The notes under the pieces are model-generated. The model was not told the DNA's origin, did not search any database, and saw nothing but the letters and a program-made list of their open reading frames with translations. 32,987 nt of DNA from Lachnospiraceae bacterium (GTDB lineage Bacteria > Bacillota > Clostridia > Lachnospirales > Lachnospiraceae): assembly GCA_016285265.1 (NCBI GenBank), contig JAEEQL010000017.1, forward strand, positions 1 through 32,987, given 5' to 3'. A program made the translations under genes and the position numbers. Positions 9,397 to 18,619 of the stretch are shown in pieces. Position 1 is the stretch's first letter, and each line of letters opens with the position of its first letter.

Positions 9397-11298
9397 ATGA
9401 AGAAAAAAATCGCGGTCTTTACAACCGGCTGGTGCTGTGAAATATTGTCGCAATTCCTGATGGGAATGGAGGAATCCCTGCGTTCTGACGGTGCGGATAT
9501 CTTTCTGTTCCTGGGCTATTCCATGTATTCCGACAGCGAAGCCAACAGAAAAGGTGATCTTAATATCTTCAAGCTTCCCGACCTGCATGACTTCGATGCG
9601 GCCGTCATATTTGGAAGCGGTCTTTATTTCAAAGGGCAGCCGGAATCCATCATCGAAAGAAGCAAAGAAGCCGGCATCCCCGTTATTGTTCAGGGATCGA
9701 GATTCGACGATACCTATTACATCGGATCGGATAACTACTCTGCCACGACCGATATGTGCAGGCATCTGCGAACAACTCACGGCGTAAGGGATATCATCTT
9801 CCTTGCGGGTTCCGCCGACTCTCTGGATTCCGAACTCAGATTAAAAGCCGTCAAGGACTTTCTTCATGAAAATAACGAGGACGATCTTCTGAAGGAAGTA
9901 TTTTATACAAAATGGGAAAATGCCGCCGTCACCAAATATATCAAGGAATTCTGTAAAACCGGAAGGTCTCTTCCCGATGTATTCATCTGTGCCAATGACG
10001 GGCTTGCCATGGAAACCTGCATGAGCCTCGAAAAGTACGGAATATCCGTTCCCGGGCAGGTTCTCGTGACCGGTTTCGATCATATAGAGGGCAGCCAGAT
10101 ATTCTATCCCTCGATCGCCTCGGTGGATCAGTGCTTTGTTAAAATGGGCAGTGCCTGCGGTGATATATGCCGCAGACTGTTTGCAGGTGAAAAATGCGAC
10201 ACATCCACGATCATCGAAGGCGAATTTATTCCGGGCGAAAGCTGCGACTGCCTTGAAGCGGGCAACAGCGACGCTGCCAGAAGACGCATGGGACGAACTG
10301 AATTTGCCAAGAGATCCGATGCCACATATTTCAATATAAAGCTCAATTCCATGGATTCAGCCGTGCTTTCGAGCGTTTCCTTCGAGGAGTTCACATCGAA
10401 CCTTCACGATCTGTTGCTCCGGGATCACTTCATTGAAGGTGATTCCTTCCACGTTCTGCTGGAACCCAATTTCAGGCTTTCACTCAACGATACCGACATT
10501 TCCCTTTCCAGGGAAGGCTACAGTCCTCATGTAGACGTACTGTATTCCATGGAAAACGGAAAAGAATTCGAAGACAGCCAGTTCCCTTCACGTTCACTGG
10601 TCCCCGGATATGATCCGGAGGATTCCAATCATCTCTATGTTTTCCTCGCACTTCACGAAGCGGATGACGCCTTCGGATATATAGTGTTCAGAGACTGCAT
10701 GAACAGGATCATCAATCACGATCTGCAATCCTATCAGAACAGACTCGGTCTGGTCATAGATAAATTCCGCCATGCACTGAATCTCGATCTCATCAATAAG
10801 AGGCTCCTGGACATAATGAAGAAGGATCCGCTGACCAATGTCAGCAACAGGAGAGCCTACGAGGATAAAGAGACATTCCTGCAGTCCAAGATCAATTCGG
10901 GTGAAGATTACAAATTTGCGATAGCAATGTTCGATGTCAACAATCTGAAGCTGGTCAACGATGTAAACGGACATGAAGCCGGAGACGCTTATCTTATAAG
11001 GGCATGCAGGCTCATATGCAACATCTTCAAGCACAGCCCCGTATACAGAGTCGGTGGAGACGAATTCATCGCCGTCCTTACGGATAATGATTATATAAAG
11101 AGGAACGAGCTTCTGAAGGAGCTGTCGGCATCTCTTAGTCCGTACACCAAGGAGATACCGCTTCCGGACGATTTCGTTTCCATAGCCTGCGGCATCGCCG
11201 AATATGACAAGAATTTTGACAGCTCCGTTCAGGATATAACAAACCGTGCGGATGACAAAATGTACCAGAACAAGAAAATGATAAAAGGTGCCGTCTAA
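9397..11298 (+). CDS. soluble LacI-type ligand-binding domain fused to GGDEF diguanylate cyclase (paralog B)
   Basis: Same architecture as 4456-6360; VFICANDGLAMETCMSL, LVTGFDHIEGSQIFYPSIASVDQ, YRVGGDEFIAVL. Start at 9397 after AAGGAG. Confidence 0.85.
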   Translation: MKKKIAVFTTGWCCEILSQFLMGMEESLRSDGADIFLFLGYSMYSDSEANRKGDLNIFKLPDLHDFDAAVIFGSGLYFKGQPESIIERSKEAGIPVIVQGSRFDDTYYIGSDNYSATTDMCRHLRTTHGVRDIIFLAGSADSLDSELRLKAVKDFLHENNEDDLLKEVFYTKWENAAVTKYIKEFCKTGRSLPDVFICANDGLAMETCMSLEKYGISVPGQVLVTGFDHIEGSQIFYPSIASVDQCFVKMGSACGDICRRLFAGEKCDTSTIIEGEFIPGESCDCLEAGNSDAARRRMGRTEFAKRSDATYFNIKLNSMDSAVLSSVSFEEFTSNLHDLLLRDHFIEGDSFHVLLEPNFRLSLNDTDISLSREGYSPHVDVLYSMENGKEFEDSQFPSRSLVPGYDPEDSNHLYVFLALHEADDAFGYIVFRDCMNRIINHDLQSYQNRLGLVIDKFRHALNLDLINKRLLDIMKKDPLTNVSNRRAYEDKETFLQSKINSGEDYKFAIAMFDVNNLKLVNDVNGHEAGDAYLIRACRLICNIFKHSPVYRVGGDEFIAVLTDNDYIKRNELLKELSASLSPYTKEIPLPDDFVSIACGIAEYDKNFDSSVQDITNRADDKMYQNKKMIKGAV

Positions 11299-11312
11299 CG
11301 AAAGGAGTGTTT

Positions 11313-11906
11313 ATGGGATTATTGGATCAGATCAAAAGCAAGGCCGCCCAGGAGATCGGAAATGCCGTAGGTGATGCGGTCCGCGGTGCGGCTAACGCAG
11401 CAGGAAAGCAGACCGAAAGCTTTACGTTCAAGGATATCCCGGGAAGCCTCGCAGAGCTTCAGGCCCTTCCGGAATGCTCCATGGACAGCCCCTTTAAGAC
11501 CGCAGCCCTTACCGTATGCGCACTCTGTGCCTATGCGGTAAATACGGATGCAGGCATCGAGATGCTCAACTTCCTGAAGGGGCCCCAGCCTCTGAGCACA
11601 ATGGAGCTTCAGTTCCTCAAGGACCGTTTCATGGACGGCAAGACCTATGTTCCCCTTTCATATTTCAAGGGCGCAACACCGGACAATAACTACACACCGT
11701 CGGAGCCCCTTACGATCGAAGTATTCTCCAATCCATATTCGTATGATAATGACGGATATGCAAGGCTTCTTATCAGAAGCGGCGGAGCCGATACCGAGCG
11801 TCCCATTACCTTAAGAAAACGCGGAAGCGACGGAAAATGGTTCCTCTGGGAACAGATGCTCCTCGCTGACATAAGACCACCCAAGGCTTCCGACCCCTGG
11901 GCATGA
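11313..11906 (+). CDS. DUF6935-like hypothetical protein
   Basis: About 198 aa; MGLLDQIKSKAAQEIGNAVGDAVRGAAN...; AAAGGAG RBS at 11301-11307 supports ATG 11313; family name from memory. Confidence 0.6.
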   Translation: MGLLDQIKSKAAQEIGNAVGDAVRGAANAAGKQTESFTFKDIPGSLAELQALPECSMDSPFKTAALTVCALCAYAVNTDAGIEMLNFLKGPQPLSTMELQFLKDRFMDGKTYVPLSYFKGATPDNNYTPSEPLTIEVFSNPYSYDNDGYARLLIRSGGADTERPITLRKRGSDGKWFLWEQMLLADIRPPKASDPWA

Positions 11907-11952
11907 TCAAAGGCCACAAGGCAACCGATCCCCTGGCATGATCAAAGCCTCC
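11883..11952 (+). repeat. 35-bp imperfect tandem duplication spanning the stop codon of the DUF6935-like gene
   Basis: AAGGCTTCCGACCCCTGGGCATGATCAAAGGCCAC / AAGGCAACCGATCCCCTGGCATGATCAAAGCCTCC. Confidence 0.7.
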
Positions 11953-11987
11953 GTTTAATGCCCCGTAAATAAACATAAACATAAAAA

Positions 11988-12011
11988 ACTCCCGGCCGTC
12001 CGGCCGGGAGT
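11988..12011. terminator. bidirectional intrinsic terminator between convergent genes
   Basis: ACTCCCGGCC-GTCC-GGCCGGGAGT, A-run before and T-rich after. Confidence 0.85.
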
Positions 12012-12026
12012 CTTATTATGTATCAA

Positions 12027-13601
12027 TTATTCTACAACCTGTCCGATGATCGCATCAAGTCCCGGGAAAGGATCATCCATGACATTTACATACCAGGAGT
12101 CATAGTTGAAGGGGAACATATCAGCGGTAACGGGATCCCAGTTTACACACATGTAAGGAAGATCAGATTCGGGTACGGTCAGGAATTCATCGAAATCCGA
12201 ACCCCAAGGACGGAGGAAGAAGCTGAGTTCAAGAACCCAGTTGCCGTCATCATCATAAAGATCCACCCTCATTGAGATATAGTCATCAAGAAGTCTTGCA
12301 TCCGCTTCGGGATCGATGGATGCATCATAATATCCGATATCGTATCCGAGGATCTGGCCCTGTTCGGATATGAGCCATCCGGATTCGGTGCTGTCTTCAT
12401 AATGATTAAAATATACATCTACATCAAGGTCACCCTGGGACTTGGCGTTTACAACCTCCATATGAACTTCATCGCCCTCGCAATCGAAGGTTGCAAGGCA
12501 GTCATATGCATATCCGATATTGCTCTCAAAATCGGTGCAGGCATTACTTACGATCCAGAAGCCGTACCATCCTCTCTCCCAGTACTCTTCCCAGTCACCT
12601 GTGCCGTAGGATGTTGTCTCGCCTTCATCGGTAACATAATCATCGTTGACATCAACGCTCTTTATAAGCTCCATGAAATCATCGGAAGCCGCTTCTTCAA
12701 CGGATGAACCGGTGGTATAGATACGTACGGCTACCATCTCTTCTCCGGAAGGAGTTCTGTAGACCCAGTCAAGAGGAATGACGAAATCTGCAGTGATGTC
12801 TCCGAAATAGTCTTCGTATGTAAACAGGATAGCCTCCTTGCCGTCAACGGTAAGATCCTGCATATCGTAATTATAGCTTGCGATCTCATCTCCGAGATCT
12901 TCAAGATCATCCCAGTCATAGACTGAAGTAATATATACCTTCTGGTCTCCGTCCTTTGAAACAAGATCGCCGAACTCGGATGAAGGATCAGCCTCGCGGT
13001 AAGCTCCGGTATATTCAACGGTGAAAAGTCCGTCTCCGTAAACAAAGGTTCCGCCCTTACCTGAAGCTCCGCCGATGGATACGGTCTCGGCATCGCTCTC
13101 AACCTCGAGGGAAGCAAGAACCGCAAGAGGAATGTCATCGGTATACTTATATCCTGTTCCGATGGCGATAACGGTTTTCTTGCCGATCTTGGCATAAACA
13201 ACGAAATCCTTCTTGTAAGAAGCTCCGCTCCACTTGGTTCCGTCAAGACTGAAAGTGATCTCCTCGAAAGAATCATCCTCTTCGATAAGCGCCTTGACAT
13301 AATCCTTGGCTTCGCTCTTATCAACTACCTGGAAAACAATGTTTTTGTCATCATCTTCGGAAAGGGTTACAACGCTTTCGCTGGATCCTTCTTCAGCTTC
13401 CATTCCCTTGGGAACGAGAAGTGTGAAAGCGCCTACGGTCTCTTCCTTTCCCTTTACTTCGGGAATCTCAAGAGCATCCTCGTCAGCTTCGACTACAGGA
13501 GTTTCCTCTTCCTTGCCACAGCCTGCGATGGTAGCGATACCCATCATAAGGCATAAAATGACGGCAAGTCCCTTTTTACGAAACGTCATTTTTTTACTCA
13601 T
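12027..13601 (-). CDS. lipoprotein of unknown function
   Basis: Signal peptide with lipobox IATIAGC; 524 aa acidic; C-terminal DWEEYWERGWYGFW... domain. Confidence 0.75.
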   Translation of the reverse strand: MSKKMTFRKKGLAVILCLMMGIATIAGCGKEEETPVVEADEDALEIPEVKGKEETVGAFTLLVPKGMEAEEGSSESVVTLSEDDDKNIVFQVVDKSEAKDYVKALIEEDDSFEEITFSLDGTKWSGASYKKDFVVYAKIGKKTVIAIGTGYKYTDDIPLAVLASLEVESDAETVSIGGASGKGGTFVYGDGLFTVEYTGAYREADPSSEFGDLVSKDGDQKVYITSVYDWDDLEDLGDEIASYNYDMQDLTVDGKEAILFTYEDYFGDITADFVIPLDWVYRTPSGEEMVAVRIYTTGSSVEEAASDDFMELIKSVDVNDDYVTDEGETTSYGTGDWEEYWERGWYGFWIVSNACTDFESNIGYAYDCLATFDCEGDEVHMEVVNAKSQGDLDVDVYFNHYEDSTESGWLISEQGQILGYDIGYYDASIDPEADARLLDDYISMRVDLYDDDGNWVLELSFFLRPWGSDFDEFLTVPESDLPYMCVNWDPVTADMFPFNYDSWYVNVMDDPFPGLDAIIGQVVE

Positions 13602-13701
13602 AATGTCTCCTTTACGCTTTGGTGCAATAAACTACAAAAGCATTTTACAATAATATAGGAAATAATTAAACCTATATTTTTAACAGTTTTTTAATATATA
13701 A

Positions 13702-13736
13702 GGCCCGTATTTTGTGTGTGTTTCAAAATACGGGCC
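13702..13736 (-). terminator. probable terminator after DUF5711-like gene
   Basis: Perfect 13-bp inverted repeat GGCCCGTATTTTG/CAAAATACGGGCC with 9-nt loop; minus-strand tail TTATATATT. Confidence 0.6.
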
Positions 13737-13749
13737 CAAAAAATCCTTA

Positions 13750-14937
13750 TCAGTTCAGTCTTATGGTATCGACAGAGGATGAAGTGGATACGACATATCT
13801 GTATGCATTGTCGGTGGAGATCACCAGTCTTACTGGATTTCTGAAGGAATCGTCGAACTTGACCTTGCCGCGGTATGTGTAGATCAGGCATCTGGAATCA
13901 CTGTATATCACAAGGTCAGACTCTTCAAACAGCACATCCGTGTATTCGAAATTGATATCATACTTTCCGACGAGCGAATCCGAACTGTCATAAACATCCA
14001 TCCTGTATTTTGTCTCGGGATCGTCGGACCTGAAGACAAGTCCCAGATATCCGTTTCCGGTGAATACAGATTTGACTTCATCGGAGAAAAGATGCTCTCC
14101 GATGGACTCGGGCTGGTCTGAGCCTTTGTATATCATGAATCTCTCGTCTCCTACCGCATAAGCGGTCGAATCATCGAGGAAACCGACTTCGGGAACAACA
14201 AGATCCGTATAATCGTAGCTGCTTACCAGGAAATCGGTATAGTTATCTCCGACTTCGGTAAGGTTATAGAAAGCGACCGTGGACTTGACGGTACCGGCGT
14301 CGACGTAGATAAAGCTTACGCACAGGAGATTTCCCGCAGGTGACAGCGCCAGATCGACGGGGTATCCGCTTCCGGACATATGCATCTGTCCGCTGTAGAG
14401 AAGATCTCCCGAGGGTGAATAGGTATTGATAAGCACGGCATCGTTTGAGTTTAATACCGCCGTTACCCTTCCCGTCGCAGCTACGGCGATATCCCTTATC
14501 GGAAGATTTGTCTTAAAGCTTCCGAGTTTTTCGGTCTCGTTAAGGATATAGATATCTCTTCCGTTGTATGATGCGATCGCTACGGTACCCTCACATATCG
14601 AGATCTTCAGGTCCTGGATCTCATAACCCTGATCCCATACGGTCTTGCCGCTTCCGTCTATGCAGTGCGCTCCGTCATGGCTGAAGGAGAGGATACTGCG
14701 TCCGAGACGGAGATCCTTCTGCGATTCGGAGGCTGTGCGGTCTCCGGAAGCAATAACCTCATACCCTGTGTAGACATGCGACTGGAATCTGGCATAGATG
14801 ATAAGAAGTATCACAAGTATCAGGACGATGAAGATGAACGTCCTGTACAGATTCATGATCCTGTGCTTTTTAAGTTTGTCCCTGTAATCTTCGGGCGACC
14901 TGTCTGAGCCGCCCTTGATCATGCGTAACTTTGCCAT
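13750..14937 (-). CDS. DUF5711-like membrane-anchored beta-propeller protein
   Basis: 395 aa, single N-terminal TM then repeated beta-propeller-like segments; family name from memory. Confidence 0.65.
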   Translation of the reverse strand: MAKLRMIKGGSDRSPEDYRDKLKKHRIMNLYRTFIFIVLILVILLIIYARFQSHVYTGYEVIASGDRTASESQKDLRLGRSILSFSHDGAHCIDGSGKTVWDQGYEIQDLKISICEGTVAIASYNGRDIYILNETEKLGSFKTNLPIRDIAVAATGRVTAVLNSNDAVLINTYSPSGDLLYSGQMHMSGSGYPVDLALSPAGNLLCVSFIYVDAGTVKSTVAFYNLTEVGDNYTDFLVSSYDYTDLVVPEVGFLDDSTAYAVGDERFMIYKGSDQPESIGEHLFSDEVKSVFTGNGYLGLVFRSDDPETKYRMDVYDSSDSLVGKYDINFEYTDVLFEESDLVIYSDSRCLIYTYRGKVKFDDSFRNPVRLVISTDNAYRYVVSTSSSVDTIRLN

Positions 14938-14960
14938 TTATCCCCCCGGTAAAACCGGTA

Positions 14961-16010
14961 TCAGTTCTTAAATGCGTATACCGTTACGGAATCGAGCTTT
15001 CTGTCCGGTCCGAAAACGGGACTCTGGAAATTGGAGTGATGGATCGCGTCGGGATAATACTGGGTCTCAAGGCAGAGACCGTATCTCTTGTTAAAGACCG
15101 CACCTTCCTTGCCGATCTGTCCTTCCTTGATGAAGTTGCCGGCATAGAACTGAACGCCGGGAAGATCGGAATATACTTCCATGATCCTGGATGACTTAGC
15201 TGCCCATACGGTGGCAACCTTGCGAAGGGTTCCGTCATAACCTCTTACGCAGAAGTTGTGATCGTATCCGCCCGCGAAATTAAGCTGCTCATAATCATCA
15301 TCGATATGGTCGCCGATCCTTACCTTGGATGTAAGGTCCATGGGTGTTCCCTTTACGGATGCGATCACTCCGGAAGGAATGGATTCGTCATCGGTGGGAG
15401 TGAATTCATCGGCTTCGATCTGAATGAACTCATCAACAATGCTTCCCGCCTTAAATCCGTCAAGGTTGAAGTATGAATGGTTGGTGGGATTGAGAATGGT
15501 GTTCTCATCGGATGAACCGACATAGTGGAGCTTAAGCTCGCCTTCGTCGGTCACGGTGTATGTGACCGAAAGCTTCTTGTTTCCGGGGAATCCGAGTGTT
15601 GCGGGGTCCTCGATTGAAAATGTGACACTGTTGTCGGAAGTAACATCCGCATCCCACATTCTCTTGTGGTATCCGTTATCGATATGTGAGTGAAGATTGT
15701 TCCTGTCGTTGTCGTTGATATCGAGTTCGTAATGAACACCGTCGATCTCATATTCCGCATTTCCGATGCGGTTTGCGTTGGGGCCGATCGTTGCTCCGAA
15801 GAAGCTGGGGTTTCCGTAATAATCTTCAGCCTTGTCAAAGCCGAGAACAACATCCTCTGCCTTTCCCTCGGCATCGGGAACCATGAGCTTTACAAGTATC
15901 GCTCCGAGATTGGTAACGCAAGCGCTCAGACCGTTCTTACCGGTGATCGTATAAAGCTTTATCTCCCTGCCGTCACGGCTGCATCCGAAACTTTCAGTAT
16001 TTACCGACAT
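14961..16010 (-). CDS. galM: aldose 1-epimerase (galactose mutarotase)
   Basis: GATIGPNANRIGNAEYEIDGVHYELDINDNDRNNLHS; NPTNHSYFNLDG; AAGGAG RBS supports MSVNTESFG start rather than ORF start 16034. Confidence 0.9.
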   Translation of the reverse strand: MSVNTESFGCSRDGREIKLYTITGKNGLSACVTNLGAILVKLMVPDAEGKAEDVVLGFDKAEDYYGNPSFFGATIGPNANRIGNAEYEIDGVHYELDINDNDRNNLHSHIDNGYHKRMWDADVTSDNSVTFSIEDPATLGFPGNKKLSVTYTVTDEGELKLHYVGSSDENTILNPTNHSYFNLDGFKAGSIVDEFIQIEADEFTPTDDESIPSGVIASVKGTPMDLTSKVRIGDHIDDDYEQLNFAGGYDHNFCVRGYDGTLRKVATVWAAKSSRIMEVYSDLPGVQFYAGNFIKEGQIGKEGAVFNKRYGLCLETQYYPDAIHHSNFQSPVFGPDRKLDSVTVYAFKN

Positions 16011-16069
16011 ATTCTTTCTCCTTAGTATTTCCATAAATTGAGTGAAAAGGAAAACTTCCTCTTTTCACA

Positions 16070-16675
16070 TCATATCTCCGTACGTCCGTCAAGCGCCCTT
16101 GTAAGAGTGATCTCATCGATGTATTCGAGATCTCCCCCGACGGGAACTCCGCTGGCAATACGGGTGACCCTTACTCCGAGCGGCTTTATGAGCTTGCTGA
16201 TATACATTGCGGTAGTCTCGCCTTCAATGCTCGAATTGGTTGCAAGTATGACTTCGCTTATGCTTCCCTCTTCCTTTGAACACCTGTCGACAAGCTCCCT
16301 GATCCTGATATCGGAAGGTCCCACGCCGAGCATCGGTGCGATCGCGCCCTGGAGCACATGGTATACGCCGCCGTATTTTCCGGTCTTTTCGTATGCGGCC
16401 ATATCCCTGGTATCTTCGACGACCATTATGACGGAATGATCCCTTGATGAATTTGAGCACACGGGACACATATCGCTGTCCGTAAGGGTGAAGCATTCCT
16501 TGCAATACTTGACCCTGCTGCGTGCTTCCATCATGGTGTCCGCAAGCCGCTTAACCTTCTCGGGCGGCATATTGATCATATGAAAGGCAAGTCTCTGGGC
16601 AGATTTATCCCCTATGCCGGGAAGTGCCGCAAGTTCCGAAACAAGCCTGTTGACATATCCGCTGTAAAGTTCCAT
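16070..16675 (-). CDS. recR: recombination mediator RecR
   Basis: LPGIGDKSAQRLAFHM, zinc finger CKECFTLTDSDMCPVC, Toprim VVEDTRDMAAYEKTG. Confidence 0.95.
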   Translation of the reverse strand: MELYSGYVNRLVSELAALPGIGDKSAQRLAFHMINMPPEKVKRLADTMMEARSRVKYCKECFTLTDSDMCPVCSNSSRDHSVIMVVEDTRDMAAYEKTGKYGGVYHVLQGAIAPMLGVGPSDIRIRELVDRCSKEEGSISEVILATNSSIEGETTAMYISKLIKPLGVRVTRIASGVPVGGDLEYIDEITLTRALDGRTEI

Positions 16676-17017
16676 TTAGAATAATCCTGCGGGCATTCCG
16701 TTAAGACCGCCCATTATCTGTTCGCCTGCGGCATCTGCCTTGTCCATGGCATCCTTGATCGCCGCAAGGATCGAATCCTGAAGAGTTTCGACATCATCGG
16801 GATCGACGATATCCTTGTCGAGCTTTATATCAAGAACATCTCTTTTTCCGTTGATCTTGACAGTAACGGCTCCGCCGCCGGCAGTTCCTTCGAACTCCGT
16901 GCTCTCAAGTTCCTTCCTGCCTTCTTCCATCTGACGCTGCATGCGCTGTGCCTGCTTCATCAGGTTGGCCATATTACCGGGCATTGCTCCTCCGGGAAAT
17001 CCGCCGTGTTTTGCCAT
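16676..17017 (-). CDS. YbaB/EbfC family nucleoid-associated protein
   Basis: MKQAQRMQRQMEEGRKELESTEFEGTAGGGAVTVKINGK. Confidence 0.93.
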   Translation of the reverse strand: MAKHGGFPGGAMPGNMANLMKQAQRMQRQMEEGRKELESTEFEGTAGGGAVTVKINGKRDVLDIKLDKDIVDPDDVETLQDSILAAIKDAMDKADAAGEQIMGGLNGMPAGLF

Positions 17018-18616
17018 TTAAATCTCCTCCGTGTTTTCTTCTGTATCTATCGGTACGTTTACGGTACCGGGTTTTACTATGTTCCTGAGGTCATACAGAC
17101 CTCCTTCGAATATCTCGTCGCTCTCCGTATTCTTTATGACAAAGTCAACGGATGAACCGGTGTGGTTTTCGAAGATCTCGGAAAGCTCCCTGTGCTGCGC
17201 TTCGTTGTTCAAAAGCCTTGCCGCCATATCATTCGCGGGGAAATACAGCACAAGCTGTCCCTCCTCCGAAAGCACCGGCTTGCAGTTTCTGATCATAGAA
17301 GTATCGTTGCCGCAATCCGAGATGACCTTCGGCCAGTTTTCTATGAGCTTTCTGATATCATCGGGAAGTGCCTTCGGTGCTTCGGGCATCTTCACATCGC
17401 TTCTGATGACCGTCTCTTTGTCGGCACCTTGCGCCTGTCCGGAAAAGGAAACAAAATTACCTTCCTCCATCCTCTTTTCAAGTGCGGCAACCCTGTCCGT
17501 CAGCGACTCGGGATCCTTTATCGCCATCCTGGGCTCGCAGCATCTTATGAACGCGATCTCGACATGTACTCTTTTCTGGGATGCATATCTGATCTGCGAG
17601 ATGAGTTCCGAAAATACCCTTATGTATCTGATGACACTGTCAAGCTCGGACATTCCCGCATCTTCGCGGAGCCTGACCATATTCTCGGTAGAGATGTCGA
17701 TCATCGATGCCGTATCGGGCGATGCGATGATGAGCATGATGTTCCTCAGATACCAGACAAAATCCGTAACGAACTGTGTAAGCTCCTTGCCCTGCGATGC
17801 CATCTCGTCTATGATACCGACGCATCCAAGGGTATCGCGGTTTATTATTCCCCTGAAAAGCCTGCTGAAAACTTCCGTATCTACCGCTCCGAGAACCTCA
17901 AGGGTCTTATCGTATGAAAGCTCTCCTTCGGACTGGAATGCTATTGCCTGATCAAGGAGCGAGAGTGCGTCTCTCATCGAACCGTCGGCTTTTCTTGCGA
18001 TATAACGAAGCGCTTTTTCGTCCGCACTTCTGCCTTCTGCTTCCATCAGCTCCTGCATTCTGGAACAGATCGTATCGATGCCTATCCTCTTGAAATCATA
18101 TCTCTGACATCTGGAAAGGATCGTGGAAGGAAGCTTGTGGACCTCCGTGGTCGCAAGAATGAAAACTGCCCACTCGGGCGGCTCCTCGAGAGTCTTGAGC
18201 AGCGCATTGAACGCAGACTCCGAGAGCATATGAACCTCGTCTATGATATAGACCTTGAACCTTCCGAGCGTCGGACGGTAATTAACTCCCTCGATGATGC
18301 CTCTTACATTGTCGACACCGTTGTTGGATGCAGCATCGATCTCATACACGTTCATTGAGGATCCGTCGGCTATGGATCTGCAGGAATCGCATTCGCCGCA
18401 GGGACCGTTCTCCGTGGGATGCTCACAGTTGACCGCACGTGCCATGATCTTGGCAATCGAAGTCTTACCCGTTCCCCTTGTGCCGGTGAACAGATAAGCA
18501 TGTCCTACTCTTCCGTTTGCCAGCTGGTTACGGAGAGTCGTTACTATATGATCCTGACCCCTGACCTGTGAAAGGTCCGTGGGACGGAATTTTCTGTAGA
18601 GAGCTGTATATGACAT
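17018..18616 (-). CDS. dnaX: DNA polymerase III subunit gamma/tau
   Basis: YRKFRPTDLSQVRGQDHIVTTL, GTRGTGKTSIAKI, IDEVHMLS. Confidence 0.96.
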   Translation of the reverse strand: MSYTALYRKFRPTDLSQVRGQDHIVTTLRNQLANGRVGHAYLFTGTRGTGKTSIAKIMARAVNCEHPTENGPCGECDSCRSIADGSSMNVYEIDAASNNGVDNVRGIIEGVNYRPTLGRFKVYIIDEVHMLSESAFNALLKTLEEPPEWAVFILATTEVHKLPSTILSRCQRYDFKRIGIDTICSRMQELMEAEGRSADEKALRYIARKADGSMRDALSLLDQAIAFQSEGELSYDKTLEVLGAVDTEVFSRLFRGIINRDTLGCVGIIDEMASQGKELTQFVTDFVWYLRNIMLIIASPDTASMIDISTENMVRLREDAGMSELDSVIRYIRVFSELISQIRYASQKRVHVEIAFIRCCEPRMAIKDPESLTDRVAALEKRMEEGNFVSFSGQAQGADKETVIRSDVKMPEAPKALPDDIRKLIENWPKVISDCGNDTSMIRNCKPVLSEEGQLVLYFPANDMAARLLNNEAQHRELSEIFENHTGSSVDFVIKNTESDEIFEGGLYDLRNIVKPGTVNVPIDTEENTEEI

Positions 18617-18619
18617 TTA

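Noticed and set aside
11988-12011. GC-rich palindrome as an integration or transposon end
   Set aside because: Stem-loop with flanking A/T runs between convergent genes is an ordinary bidirectional terminator
17031-17951. 306-aa plus-strand ORF (and 17162-17917)
   Set aside because: Antisense shadow of dnaX, whose motifs are unambiguous
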